A DNA stretch of 64,000 nt from JAGOBP01 sp046328575 (GCA_046328575.1 JAXLWI010000010.1:24818-88817), one strand, 5' to 3'. Shown: positions 26,155-35,032, counted from the first letter of the stretch. Notes: generated by a model not told the origin, from the sequence alone. Made by a program: numbers and translations.

Positions 26155-26246
26155 GAATCTGCCCGGCTGAAAGAGTGAGCCGATTTCGAACCGTGAGGCC
26201 AATCGAGCAGCTGGATTACTGAGAATAGATCATCATTGAGGCCAAA

Positions 26247-26891
26247 TTGTCAATCTCGCCCGTTCTACCATCGACCGTCAATAGTGCCGCCAAGCCAGCG
26301 TCGGCTTTGACTAAGCGGCTGATCGTACTTGTCCCGCCGCATGACATTTACGAGGCCATGCTGGCGCGGCATGTTTGGACGACGGCGCTCAAAAGCCGCA
26401 GCGATGTCCTGTATATAGCAGTGGCGCGTGATCCTGACGAAGACGCTTACGTGCGGCGCACACTCGCTGTGTTAGCGGCTATGACGCGTGACGCTCGCCT
26501 GCAGGTGGCGACTCAGGTCGTCTTTCACGCCCAGTGGCTTAAGGTGCTGCGCTCACTTTATCGTTCTGGCGATGCCATCGTATGTTTGGCCGAACACACC
26601 CTGCGCCGTTTCGGTCGAGCGGCACAGCCACTTGGCGAATTGCTCGCCGCTGAATTCGAGGGGAATGTGCAAGTGCTGGATGGCATCAGCGTGGAGCAGA
26701 CTCAGTCGCGCCGCGCGGTCTGGCCGCTGCTGCGTGAAGCCGCGCCGTTTGCGATGGTGATGGCTTTCATGGAATTGCAGATGTGGGCCACCGTGCAGCT
26801 CGGGCAGACGGCCGCCAGAACGGCGCTGCTGGCGCTGTCAGTCGTGGTCGAGTTTAGCGTGATCTGGCTGTGGGTCAATCGAGTTCATTAA
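26247..26891 (+). CDS. Usp-like alpha/beta protein with two C-terminal membrane helices
   Basis: This 214-residue protein is not assigned to a named family. Residues ~24-155 look like an alternating alpha/beta fold opening with 'RLIVLVPPHDIYEAMLARHVW', in the style of universal-stress/Usp domains. Two hydrophobic helices close the protein (~168-210). The start is a TTG at 26247 with GAGG 5 bp upstream; no nearby in-frame ATG precedes the conserved-looking region. It is the first gene behind potassium operator A and precedes a KimA-like permease, so a role in potassium uptake or its control is likely by context only. Confidence 0.65.
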   Translation: MSISPVLPSTVNSAAKPASALTKRLIVLVPPHDIYEAMLARHVWTTALKSRSDVLYIAVARDPDEDAYVRRTLAVLAAMTRDARLQVATQVVFHAQWLKVLRSLYRSGDAIVCLAEHTLRRFGRAAQPLGELLAAEFEGNVQVLDGISVEQTQSRRAVWPLLREAAPFAMVMAFMELQMWATVQLGQTAARTALLALSVVVEFSVIWLWVNRVH

Positions 26892-26900
26892 GGAGAAAGT

Positions 26901-28019
26901 ATGCAGAAGATGGTTGCTGAAGCCACATCGCCTGTAGCTAATGTGGCGAGCCATTTGCGGCAAGACTCTGAAACAGCACAGACTTTGTTTCAGATGCAGC
27001 CGCCGTTGACGCAGCGCTTTGTCGAAGCGCAGGCTCGATTGCTGGCGGACGCGATGCTGCAGAAACTGCCGCAGGTGCGTTTTACGCTGCCCGATCGCGT
27101 CATCGGTCCTGGCAGCGATGCGCGGCCGATCGCTGTGCCAACCGATCAGCGCGAACAGTCGATCGGTGGGGCCGGGTTGTTCGATCGGTTGTCGAAAGTT
27201 GAATTGTATAAGGCCGTGCGTCAGCGACTGAGCGAACTGGAGCAATCGCCCAATCGAGAACTGCGTCTCAGCGGCCAACTGCTACGGTACGCCGTCGCCC
27301 ATCATCTGGTGTACAACCTGCTGCCCACGGGCCGCTCGGTGATCTATCAAGCCGCAGACGACGAGTTCATTCCATCAATTCCGATCGAAAAACAATTCGA
27401 ACCCGCCTCAGCGATTACGGCAGCAACTGATGCGATTGCCGAAGAAGGGGCTGACGACGCAAGTCGTGGTGAGTTGCTCGTGCCGTATGTGGCTTATGCA
27501 CGGCAGTTCTATCTGCCGCAATGGGTGGCGCTGGATGGCGGCGATCGACTGTTGGTGAATTCGATCAAAGAAGCCGAAGCGCATCTCGCGTCGATGCAGC
27601 GTTTTATGGAAGTGCTGCACATGGCATTGTCGCTGGCACCGTACATCGTAGCCGACGACGAATATCAGCAAAAGCGTTATGGCATGTTGGGCCAGCTCAT
27701 CAATCAAGGGCGGGCGCTGGCGCGCCGTGAAACGCTCGACGTGATCGCGACGATCAAGCAGCGGGCCGAACAGCACGAACTGAATCGCGGCTTGAGTTTG
27801 AGCCTGCCGTACTTCGATGATCAAACGCTGGCCCTGGAACTGGATAACTTCGAAGTGATTCCGGCGGGCCGCATCATGTTTGTGCCGGCGTTTGTGGTGC
27901 GGGCGGTGCTGGATGAACAAGCCAAAGTCAGCGAAGACACGCGCCTCAGCGCTTCGACGCGCAAACACCTGTTGGCTGAGTTGAAAATGTTGGGCGAAGC
28001 CTTTGAGGCTGGACATTAG
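26901..28019 (+). CDS. Hypothetical cytoplasmic protein of the potassium island
   Basis: This 372-residue protein has no signal peptide or membrane segment and no family I recognise. It is mostly helical and charged, with a low-complexity joint near residues 165-180. It begins 9 bp after the Usp-like gene, with AAGGAG before its ATG, and ends 23 bp before the KimA-like permease gene. The three are therefore one operon behind operator A. A regulatory or assembly partner of the permease is the simplest contextual guess. Confidence 0.65.
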   Translation: MQKMVAEATSPVANVASHLRQDSETAQTLFQMQPPLTQRFVEAQARLLADAMLQKLPQVRFTLPDRVIGPGSDARPIAVPTDQREQSIGGAGLFDRLSKVELYKAVRQRLSELEQSPNRELRLSGQLLRYAVAHHLVYNLLPTGRSVIYQAADDEFIPSIPIEKQFEPASAITAATDAIAEEGADDASRGELLVPYVAYARQFYLPQWVALDGGDRLLVNSIKEAEAHLASMQRFMEVLHMALSLAPYIVADDEYQQKRYGMLGQLINQGRALARRETLDVIATIKQRAEQHELNRGLSLSLPYFDDQTLALELDNFEVIPAGRIMFVPAFVVRAVLDEQAKVSEDTRLSASTRKHLLAELKMLGEAFEAGH

Positions 28020-28042
28020 CAATCGGGAATTAGGGGCTCAAT

Positions 28043-29905
28043 ATGTTATCAGTGATTCTATTGGCGGTAGCGGTTTTTCTGGCGATCAAGTTTGCGCCGC
28101 GCGAAAGCAAAGAGCACGCGCACGTGCATGGCGCTGGACAGATCGGATTGGCAGCTGCGGTCGCGTTGTTTGGCGTCGACTACTTTACGTCGTTCTATTA
28201 TGGAACGGGCGAGTTGATGAGCGCACTGCATCCGTATGGTCTGCAGAAATACGCCTACATTGCCGTCGCTGTGATCGCTCTGGCGAACTTCGCGTTTGGC
28301 GCGTTGTATATGTTTTCGTTGGGGCCGTTCAACGAAGGCGGTGGGTCGTACACAGCTTCGATGCGGTACTTGAAACCGACCCTCAGTTTGATCGTGGCTG
28401 TAACGTTGTTGGAAGACTACGTGCTTACGATCGTCGTCTCGGCCCTATCGGGCAGCGATCAGTTGCTGTCGGTATTGGGTCAATACAACACCGATTGGAT
28501 CTGGCACTTCCTCATCGGCGCGTTGCTAGCCGCGGTGACATGGTACCTCACCATTCGTGGACGCGGCGAATCGTCGCGCATTGTGTTCGTCGGCCTGGGG
28601 GTCTTTGGCTTCATGACCGTCACGATGATGATTGGTTTGTTGGCCGCGCATTTCAACGGCGTGCCCGCCGTGCCGGTCAGCGAAGTTCCGCAGCCCGTTG
28701 CTAACTTGGGTACGGCCCTTATGCACTTGCTGACTGCTTCGATGAAAGGCATGGTGGCGTTGTCCGGCCTTGAAGCCATGTCGAATGGTATTCAGTTTGT
28801 GATTGACGAAGATGTGAAGCTGGTCAAGTGGGGCAAGCAGCATCTGCCCAAACTAAACAAGGTCTGGGAATTTTACAGTGGCAAGTCGGGTATTGGGCGC
28901 TTTGTGCAGACATCGTTCCTGTTTTACGGCGGCCTGACTACATTGTTCCTGACGATCTTCTCGATCCGCTTCGATGTGTTCGACGGTACACTGGGCCGCA
29001 CACTCGTCGGTAATCTGGCCTTCATTGGCTTCAGTCAAATTCAAGGCGGCGACATCCTGTTCTGGGCGTATCAATTCCTGGCGGTGGCGTTGCTGGCCGC
29101 GGCCTCGATGACGGCTTTTCAGGACGCGCAAGCCACTGAATGGCGCGACGTAGCGATCGGGGAAATCCCAGAGTTCATCGTATATCGCGATCCGCGCGGC
29201 ACCTTCACCCGATCGGTCACGGTAGCCTTTGGGGCCTCCGTAATCATCATGTTGTTGGTTCATGGCGAGACAACGTTGGCTGCGCCATTTTACGGTGTCG
29301 GCGTGTTCCTGCCGATTGCCGTCATGGGCTTGGCGATTCGGCAGCATTTTTTGCAAAACTATACCGGCAGCAAACGCCGCTGGGGCGCTTTTGGTGCGGG
29401 TTTGGCCGCCGCTTTGTCGGCCATCGTCTTCGTCGGCCAGATCGTCGGCAAGTGGGAAGAAGGCGGCTGGATTCGGCTGATCACGATGTCGACGCTGATC
29501 ATCTCGGCGCACTTGCTGCTGCTCTCGCCGTTGGGCTATCGCAACCCCAAGGCCATTCAACGCATTGTGCGGGACAAGGCGCGTATTCGTGGCTCGATGG
29601 CGTCCATCGTCGAATGGCAGTCGCTGAAGATGCAAGAGTATCGCTACTCGCTGCTGGTGGGCATTTCCAAGTTCTGGGCGCTGTTTGGGATTCGACGACC
29701 GGTCCGCTACGAAGTACCGATCGTGGCGGGTGACTACAACCACGCCTTACATGTCGATCATCCAGATGCGCCGTCGTTCATCGATCAGTTCATCGCTGAT
29801 CAAGCGACCGAACCGCGCTTGGGTGGCGCGCCGAAACAAACGGCTCAACCGACGGATTTGGAACGAAATTTCCCAACTCCACCAGCACCCAAGACGAACA
29901 CCTAA
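28043..29905 (+). CDS. APC-superfamily permease, probable KimA-like potassium importer
   Basis: This 620-residue transporter has about 12 membrane helices and a ~100-residue cytoplasmic C-terminal tail. The first helices carry 'GVDYFTSFYYGTGE', matching in position the unwound TM1 of KimA/APC transporters, and 'NEGGGSYTASMRYL' corresponds to the TM3 glycine motif. 'KWEEGGWIRLITM' resembles the 'K-x-x-EGAW' region of KimA. Its position between two kdpDE pairs and beside kdpFABC, behind the same operator type, supports potassium as substrate. An amino-acid permease remains possible. A terminator follows. Confidence 0.68.
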   Translation: MLSVILLAVAVFLAIKFAPRESKEHAHVHGAGQIGLAAAVALFGVDYFTSFYYGTGELMSALHPYGLQKYAYIAVAVIALANFAFGALYMFSLGPFNEGGGSYTASMRYLKPTLSLIVAVTLLEDYVLTIVVSALSGSDQLLSVLGQYNTDWIWHFLIGALLAAVTWYLTIRGRGESSRIVFVGLGVFGFMTVTMMIGLLAAHFNGVPAVPVSEVPQPVANLGTALMHLLTASMKGMVALSGLEAMSNGIQFVIDEDVKLVKWGKQHLPKLNKVWEFYSGKSGIGRFVQTSFLFYGGLTTLFLTIFSIRFDVFDGTLGRTLVGNLAFIGFSQIQGGDILFWAYQFLAVALLAAASMTAFQDAQATEWRDVAIGEIPEFIVYRDPRGTFTRSVTVAFGASVIIMLLVHGETTLAAPFYGVGVFLPIAVMGLAIRQHFLQNYTGSKRRWGAFGAGLAAALSAIVFVGQIVGKWEEGGWIRLITMSTLIISAHLLLLSPLGYRNPKAIQRIVRDKARIRGSMASIVEWQSLKMQEYRYSLLVGISKFWALFGIRRPVRYEVPIVAGDYNHALHVDHPDAPSFIDQFIADQATEPRLGGAPKQTAQPTDLERNFPTPPAPKTNT

Positions 29906-29934
29906 CTGGCGATCTCAATCGGTCCGTCAACTTG

Positions 29935-29977
29935 CCGCCACATTTCGAATTCGTTTTCGGGATGTGGCGGTTTCTTT
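29935..29977 (+). terminator. Terminator after the KimA-like gene
   Basis: CCGCCACAT (29935-29943) pairs with ATGTGGCGG (29962-29970), with inner CGAA/TTCG pairing, followed by TTTCTTT. It ends the operon of operator A 30 bp after the permease stop, so kdpFABC needs its own promoter. Confidence 0.8.
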
Positions 29978-30005
29978 ATGAGTGATCTGCACCCCGCGCT
30001 GCGTC

Positions 30006-30070
30006 TTGATGAATTCTTGACCTCTGTGGCCTCAATCTTGTCCCCGGCTTGACTCGAATCTGGCTAAGAT
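30006..30070 (+). promoter_or_regulatory. Candidate KdpE operator and promoter B (upstream of kdpFABC)
   Basis: Half-sites TTGATG (30006), TTGACC (30017), TTGTCC (30038) and TTGACT (30049) repeat the 11-21-11 spacing of operator A exactly. The -10-like TAAGAT (30065-30070) again starts 16 bp after the last half-site start. The first block is similar even between half-sites (TTGATGAATTC here, TTGATGAAATT in A). There is no separate -35 box, as expected for a regulator-dependent promoter. Confidence 0.65.
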
Positions 30071-30093
30071 AATCTTTAGATGTTGAGGAGGCA

Positions 30094-30177
30094 ATGATGG
30101 ACTTCGTCTTTGTGGGCTTAGCGGTGCTGTTCTTCGGCTTGTCGTATGGTCTGGTCAAATTGTGTGAAAGACTTTAG
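30094..30177 (+). CDS. 27-residue membrane microprotein preceding kdpF
   Basis: The short frame encodes a single membrane helix ('FVFVGLAVLFFGLSYGLV') with a C-terminal 'KLCERL'. A strong GAGGAGG lies just before the ATG. Small proteins of this design, ending in Cys-[DE]-Arg-Leu, are often found at the head of kdp operons (from memory, not searched). It is separated by 8 bp from kdpF. It may be an accessory subunit of the Kdp complex, but the role is unproven. Confidence 0.6.
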   Translation: MMDFVFVGLAVLFFGLSYGLVKLCERL

Positions 30178-30185
30178 GGGGAAGC

Positions 30186-30275
30186 ATGACGGCGTTGTAT
30201 CTCATCGGCGGTTTGATCGCGCTGGGTTTACTGGCGTATCTGTTTGTGGCCTTGCTTAAGCCGGAGAAATTCTAA
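30186..30275 (+). CDS. kdpF: KdpF, small subunit of the Kdp K+-ATPase
   Basis: This 29-residue single-helix protein ends in the KdpF-typical 'LLKPEKF'. KdpF stabilises the KdpABC complex in the membrane. AGGGGGAAG precedes the ATG. Its TAA stop shares its last base with the kdpA ATG (30275), giving tight translational coupling. Confidence 0.88.
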   Translation: MTALYLIGGLIALGLLAYLFVALLKPEKF

Positions 30276-32026
30276 TGACGGTGAATGGCGTGTTTCAATT
30301 AGTTTTGTATGTCGTCGTGCTGATCGCGCTGGCGAAGCCGTTGGGTGCGTATATGGCCCGCGTCTACGAGGGTGAATCCACCTTTCTCGATCGGATCATT
30401 GGTCCGATCGAGCGGCTGATCTATCGCGTCAGCGGAATTCAGCCCAAGGTCGAGATGAACTGGAAGACCTATACAGTCGCGCTGCTGATCTTCAATCTGT
30501 TCGGCCTGCTGGTCGTGTATGTTGTGCAGCGCGTCCAAGCGGGCTTGCCGTTGAATCCGCAAGGGTTGGGGGCGATCTCGCCTGATTCGTCATTCAACAC
30601 GGCGGTGAGTTTTGCTACGAATACCAACTGGCAAGGCTACAGCGGCGAGACGACAATGAGTTACCTGACACAGATGCTGGCGTTGACCGTACAGAACTTC
30701 GTGTCGGCGGCGACGGGCATGGCCATCGTCGTGGCGTTGATTCGCGGACTTGCGCGCAAGTCCGCGCAAACGATCGGCAACTTCTGGGTCGATCTCGTGC
30801 GATCGACGTTGTACATCTTGCTGCCGCTGTCGCTCATCCTGGCGATTGTGTTGGTGTCGCAGGGCGTCATCCAGAATTTCAACGGCTATCAACCTGTGTC
30901 CTTACTACAATCGACTATGGATGGCAATGGTGCGGCAGTGACGACGCAAGTGTTGCCGATGGGACCGGCGGCTTCGCAGATTGCCATCAAGCAGTTAGGC
31001 ACCAATGGCGGTGGCTTCTTCAACGCCAACTCGGCGCATCCGTTTGAGAATCCTACGCCGGTGTCGAATTGGCTGGAAATGCTGTCGATTCTGGTGATCC
31101 CGGCGGCGCTGTGTTACACCTTCGGCAAGATGGTGAAAGATACGCGGCAAGGTTGGGCCGTGTTCGCCGCGATGACGATCGTGTTTGTGGTGATGCTGGG
31201 CATTGCCGTGCTGGCCGAGCAGAACGGCAATCCCGCCTTCACGCCGTTGGGCATCGATCAAACCGCCAGTGAAATGCAAGCGGGCGGCAACATGGAAGGC
31301 AAAGAAACGCGCAACGGCATCGTTAACTCGGCGATTTGGGCGACGGCGACTACTCTGGCGTCAAACGGTTCGGTCAACTCGATGCACGATTCGTACATGC
31401 CGCTGGGCGGGTTTGTGGCGCTGTTCAACATCCAGATGGGCGAGGTGATCTTTGGCGGCGTGGGTTCCGGCTTGTATGGCATGTTGATCTTCGCCATCAT
31501 TGCGGTATTCATCGCGGGCTTGATGGTGGGGCGCACGCCTGAATATCTGGGCAAAAAGATCGAAGCCTATGAGATGAAGATGGCGTCGATTGCCATTCTG
31601 GTGATGCCGATCACGGTACTGGTCGGCACGGCGATCGGTGTGTTGACGCCCGGCGGCACGTCGACCATCTTCAATACAACGCCTGCGCCACATGGCTTCA
31701 GCGAAGTGTTGTATGCGTTCACTTCGGCCGGCAACAACAATGGCAGCGCGTTTGCCGGACTCGGCGCGAATACCCCGTTTTATAACGTCGCGTTGGGGCT
31801 GGCGATGTTGATCGGGCGATACTGGATCGCGATTCCGACGTTAGCGATCGCAGGTTCGTTGGCCGCTAAGAAGATCGTACCCGCAGGTTCCGGCACACTG
31901 CCCACGCACACGCCTTTGTTCATCGCGATGTTGATTGGCGTGGTGCTGCTGGTCGGCGCGTTGACGTTCATTCCGGCGCTGGCACTCGGTCCGATCGTCG
32001 AGCAGTTAATGATGAATGCGCATTAA
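30275..32026 (+). CDS. kdpA: K+-transporting ATPase channel-like subunit KdpA
   Basis: This 583-residue integral membrane subunit belongs to the superfamily of K+ transporters and contains four selectivity-filter-like repeats. Visible family blocks include 'DSSFNTAVSFATNTNWQ' (~108-124), 'QLGTNGGGFFNANSAHPFENP' region (~240-260), 'GGVGSGLYGM' (~393-402) and 'FTSAGNNNGSAFAGL' (~483-497). Length is normal. KdpA binds K+ and passes it to KdpB. It lies in the operon kdpF-A-B-(99-residue protein)-C. Confidence 0.96.
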   Translation: MTVNGVFQLVLYVVVLIALAKPLGAYMARVYEGESTFLDRIIGPIERLIYRVSGIQPKVEMNWKTYTVALLIFNLFGLLVVYVVQRVQAGLPLNPQGLGAISPDSSFNTAVSFATNTNWQGYSGETTMSYLTQMLALTVQNFVSAATGMAIVVALIRGLARKSAQTIGNFWVDLVRSTLYILLPLSLILAIVLVSQGVIQNFNGYQPVSLLQSTMDGNGAAVTTQVLPMGPAASQIAIKQLGTNGGGFFNANSAHPFENPTPVSNWLEMLSILVIPAALCYTFGKMVKDTRQGWAVFAAMTIVFVVMLGIAVLAEQNGNPAFTPLGIDQTASEMQAGGNMEGKETRNGIVNSAIWATATTLASNGSVNSMHDSYMPLGGFVALFNIQMGEVIFGGVGSGLYGMLIFAIIAVFIAGLMVGRTPEYLGKKIEAYEMKMASIAILVMPITVLVGTAIGVLTPGGTSTIFNTTPAPHGFSEVLYAFTSAGNNNGSAFAGLGANTPFYNVALGLAMLIGRYWIAIPTLAIAGSLAAKKIVPAGSGTLPTHTPLFIAMLIGVVLLVGALTFIPALALGPIVEQLMMNAH

Positions 32027-32038
32027 CGAGGAAACATC

Positions 32039-34114
32039 ATGACTGTCCACACTCATACCAAATCTCGGCCGCTGTTTGATCCGGCCATTGTGCGCCGTGC
32101 GATTATCGATGCGTTTAAGAAACTGAATCCGCGCGTGCAGGTACGCAATCCGGTGATGTTCGTCGTATTGGTCGGCAGCGTGTTGACCACGGGTCTGTTC
32201 ATTCAAGCGGCATTGGGGCAGGGCGAAGCGCCCGCTGGTTTTATCCTGGCGGTATCGCTATGGCTGTGGTTCACAGTGCTGTTCGCCAACTTCGCCGAGG
32301 CGATGGCCGAAGGCCGCGGCAAAGCACAAGCCGATACCTTGCGCAAGGCACGGCGCGACATCAACGCGAAGAAACTGGCCGAGCCGCATCGCAACGGCCA
32401 CTCGACGATTGTGTCGGCGGGCACGCTGCGCAAAGGCGATGTGGTGCTGGTCGAAGCAGGCGATTTCATCCCCGGCGACGGCGAAGTGATCGAAGGCGTG
32501 GCGTCGGTGGATGAGAGCGCGATCACGGGCGAAAGCGCGCCGGTGATCCGTGAAAGCGGCGGCGATCGATCGGCAGTGACGGGGAGCACGCGCGTATTAT
32601 CCGATTGGTTGGTGGTGCGCATCACGGCCAATCCCGGCGAGACATTTCTCGATCGCATGATCGGCATGGTCGAGGGCGCGAAGCGGCAAAAGACCCCTAA
32701 CGAAATCGCGCTGAATATCTTACTGGCATCGTTGACCATCATCTTCCTGCTGGCGACAGTAACGCTGCTGCCGTTCTCGCTGTACAGCGTGCGCGCCGCA
32801 GGCCAAGGGACACCCGTGACGGTAACCGTGTTAGTCGCATTGCTCGTGTGTCTGATTCCAACGACGATCGGCGGGCTGCTGAGCGCGATCGGGATTGCGG
32901 GCATGGACCGCATGATCCAGGCCAACGTGATCGCGATGTCGGGGCGCGCGGTCGAAGCGGCGGGTGATGTCGATGTGCTGCTGCTCGATAAGACTGGCAC
33001 GATCACGTTGGGCAATCGACAGGCGACGGCCTTTATCCCGGCCGATGGCATCTCGCCCGAAGCGCTGGCCGATGCCGCTCAACTGGCGTCGTTGTCGGAT
33101 GAAACCCCCGAAGGTCGCAGCATCGTCGTGCTGGCGAAAGATCAATATCGTTTGCGCGAGCGTGATATTCATGGCTTAGGCGCGACGTTCGTGCCCTTCA
33201 CCGCGCAGACGCGCATGAGTGGCGTGAACTTCGACGGGCGGCAGATCCGCAAGGGCGCGGCGGATGCGATCGAGTTATATGTGTCGCAACAAGGCGGGAG
33301 TTTTCCGGCGACGGTGCGAACCAGCGTCGAACAAATCGCCAAGACAGGTGGCACGCCATTAGTCGTCGCGGATAGTTCTAAAGTATTGGGCGTGATTCAA
33401 CTTAAGGACATCGTGAAGGGCGGCATCAAAGAACGCTTCGCGCACCTGCGCAAGATGGGCATCAAGACGGTGATGATCACCGGCGACAATCCATTGACGG
33501 CGACGGCGATTGCCGAAGCAGGTGTGGATGATTTTCTGGCGCAGGCCACGCCCGAAGCGAAACTCAAATTGATCCGCGAATATCAGACCGGCGGACGTTT
33601 GGTGGCGATGACGGGCGACGGCACGAACGATGCGCCCGCGCTGGCGCAAGCTGATGTGGCGGTCGCGATGAATACGGGCACGCAAGCCGCGAAGGAAGCG
33701 GGCAACATGGTCGATCTCGATTCCAATCCGACCAAGTTGATCGAAGTGGTGGAGATCGGTAAGCAGTTGCTGATGACGCGCGGCGCGTTGACGACGTTCA
33801 GTATCGCTAATGATATCGCAAAGTATTTCGCCATCATTCCGGCGGCCTTTGCGACGACGTATCCCGTGCTCAATAAATTGAACATCATGGGGCTGGCGAC
33901 GCCGCAAAGCGCGATCTTGTCGGCAGTGATCTTCAACGCGCTGATCATCGTGGCGTTGATTCCGCTGGCACTGCGCGGCGTGCGCTATCGGCCTGTCGGC
34001 GCAGCGCAGGTACTGCGCGATCACCTGTTGATCTACGGGTTGGGCGGCATCATCGCGCCCTTCATTGGAATCAAACTCATCGATATGGTACTGGTCGCGC
34101 TGCGATTAGTGTAG
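32039..34114 (+). CDS. kdpB: K+-transporting P-type ATPase subunit KdpB
   Basis: This 691-residue P1A-type ATPase hydrolyses ATP to drive KdpA. The phosphorylation motif 'DKTGT' starts at D317. 'TGES' is in the actuator domain ('ITGESAPVIRESGGD'), and 'MTGDGTNDAPAL' is in the hinge. Seven membrane helices are expected. Length and order are typical. It starts 12 bp after kdpA with a GAGGAAA ribosome-binding site. Downstream it is separated from kdpC by an extra small gene. Confidence 0.96.
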   Translation: MTVHTHTKSRPLFDPAIVRRAIIDAFKKLNPRVQVRNPVMFVVLVGSVLTTGLFIQAALGQGEAPAGFILAVSLWLWFTVLFANFAEAMAEGRGKAQADTLRKARRDINAKKLAEPHRNGHSTIVSAGTLRKGDVVLVEAGDFIPGDGEVIEGVASVDESAITGESAPVIRESGGDRSAVTGSTRVLSDWLVVRITANPGETFLDRMIGMVEGAKRQKTPNEIALNILLASLTIIFLLATVTLLPFSLYSVRAAGQGTPVTVTVLVALLVCLIPTTIGGLLSAIGIAGMDRMIQANVIAMSGRAVEAAGDVDVLLLDKTGTITLGNRQATAFIPADGISPEALADAAQLASLSDETPEGRSIVVLAKDQYRLRERDIHGLGATFVPFTAQTRMSGVNFDGRQIRKGAADAIELYVSQQGGSFPATVRTSVEQIAKTGGTPLVVADSSKVLGVIQLKDIVKGGIKERFAHLRKMGIKTVMITGDNPLTATAIAEAGVDDFLAQATPEAKLKLIREYQTGGRLVAMTGDGTNDAPALAQADVAVAMNTGTQAAKEAGNMVDLDSNPTKLIEVVEIGKQLLMTRGALTTFSIANDIAKYFAIIPAAFATTYPVLNKLNIMGLATPQSAILSAVIFNALIIVALIPLALRGVRYRPVGAAQVLRDHLLIYGLGGIIAPFIGIKLIDMVLVALRLV

Positions 34115-34122
34115 GAGGAAAC

Positions 34123-34422
34123 ATGGCTCAGTTAGGCCGGGCGTTATTAACGATTGCGTTGATATTGGTGGTCGTCGGGTTAATGGTGTTTGTGCTCGTC
34201 GAGCCGTTTCTCAATCTGCCCGATGTTTGGCAGCAGGCTTCCGTTGGCTTGGTGCTGGTGAGTTTCATCGCCTGGTCAACCGTTGGAGCCGCGGTGGTCA
34301 ATCGGCGCGTGTGGCCCAAGCGATGGCGGTTGAAGCGCACGCCACCGGCGCGTTTGCAAGTTGTCGATCGTTTGCTCGCAACCACGTGGGGCAATGAAGC
34401 TAGCAAGACGGACGGAGAATAA
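34123..34422 (+). CDS. Small two-helix membrane protein inserted between kdpB and kdpC
   Basis: This 99-residue protein has two membrane helices (~5-30 and ~39-58) and a basic cytoplasmic C-terminus ('RRVWPKRWRLKRTPPARLQ'). AGGAGGAAAC precedes the ATG, and it is 8 bp after kdpB and 1 bp before the kdpC ATG. The canonical operon runs kdpB-kdpC directly, so this is an insertion in the operon. I do not recognise the family. It could be an extra Kdp subunit or regulator. Confidence 0.72.
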   Translation: MAQLGRALLTIALILVVVGLMVFVLVEPFLNLPDVWQQASVGLVLVSFIAWSTVGAAVVNRRVWPKRWRLKRTPPARLQVVDRLLATTWGNEASKTDGE

Positions 34423-34423
34423 C

Positions 34424-35020
34424 ATGCGTGCTCAACTTCGACCGGCGCTTGTTTCGCTGGCACTACTTACACTCTTAACGGGCTTGATCTATCCGTTGCT
34501 GGTTACCGGCATCGCACAACTGATTTTTCCGCGTCAGGCCAATGGCAGTTTGATCGTTCAGAATGGACAGCTCGTCGGCTCGGCATTGATCGGCCAGGCG
34601 TTCGATGATCCTAAGTACTTCTGGGGACGGCTCTCGGCGACGGGCACATATCCGTACAACGCGTTCAATGCCGAAAATCTGACAGCCTCATCCGGCTCGA
34701 ATTACGGCCCGCTAAATCCCGCCTTATTGACGATGGTGCAAGCGCGGATTGATGCGCTTAAGAAAGCTGATCCGACGAATACCAAGCCAATCCCAGTCGA
34801 TCTGGTTACGGCATCTGGCAGCGGCCTCGATCCGCACATCAGCCCCGCGGCGGCCGCTTACCAACTCGATCGAGTGGCGCGTGCCCGCGGGCTTGATCCG
34901 GCGGTGGTGCAGCAGCTGATCGATCAGCACACGCAAGGTCGCGATTTGGGATTGCTTGGTGAGCCGCGCGTCAACGTGTTGGAATTGAATTTGGCGCTGG
35001 ATGCGCGGAGTAAATCGTAA
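34424..35020 (+). CDS. kdpC: K+-transporting ATPase subunit KdpC
   Basis: This 198-residue protein has one N-terminal membrane helix ('ALVSLALLTLLTGLIYPLLVTGI') and a soluble domain with the KdpC blocks 'GQAFDDPKYFWGRLSATG', 'ASGSGLDPHISPAAA' and 'LGLLGEPRVNVLELNLAL'. It supports ATP binding in the KdpFABC complex. The ATG at 34424 follows GGAG. An in-frame upstream start inside the preceding gene adds an unlikely leader. Confidence 0.95.
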   Translation: MRAQLRPALVSLALLTLLTGLIYPLLVTGIAQLIFPRQANGSLIVQNGQLVGSALIGQAFDDPKYFWGRLSATGTYPYNAFNAENLTASSGSNYGPLNPALLTMVQARIDALKKADPTNTKPIPVDLVTASGSGLDPHISPAAAAYQLDRVARARGLDPAVVQQLIDQHTQGRDLGLLGEPRVNVLELNLALDARSKS

Positions 35021-35032
35021 ACGAGGCCTGTT

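Noticed and set aside
26155..26246. c-di-AMP (ydaO) riboswitch upstream of the KimA-like unit
   Set aside because: The context would fit, but I could not find the conserved core of the class in order. The leader only forms small local hairpins.
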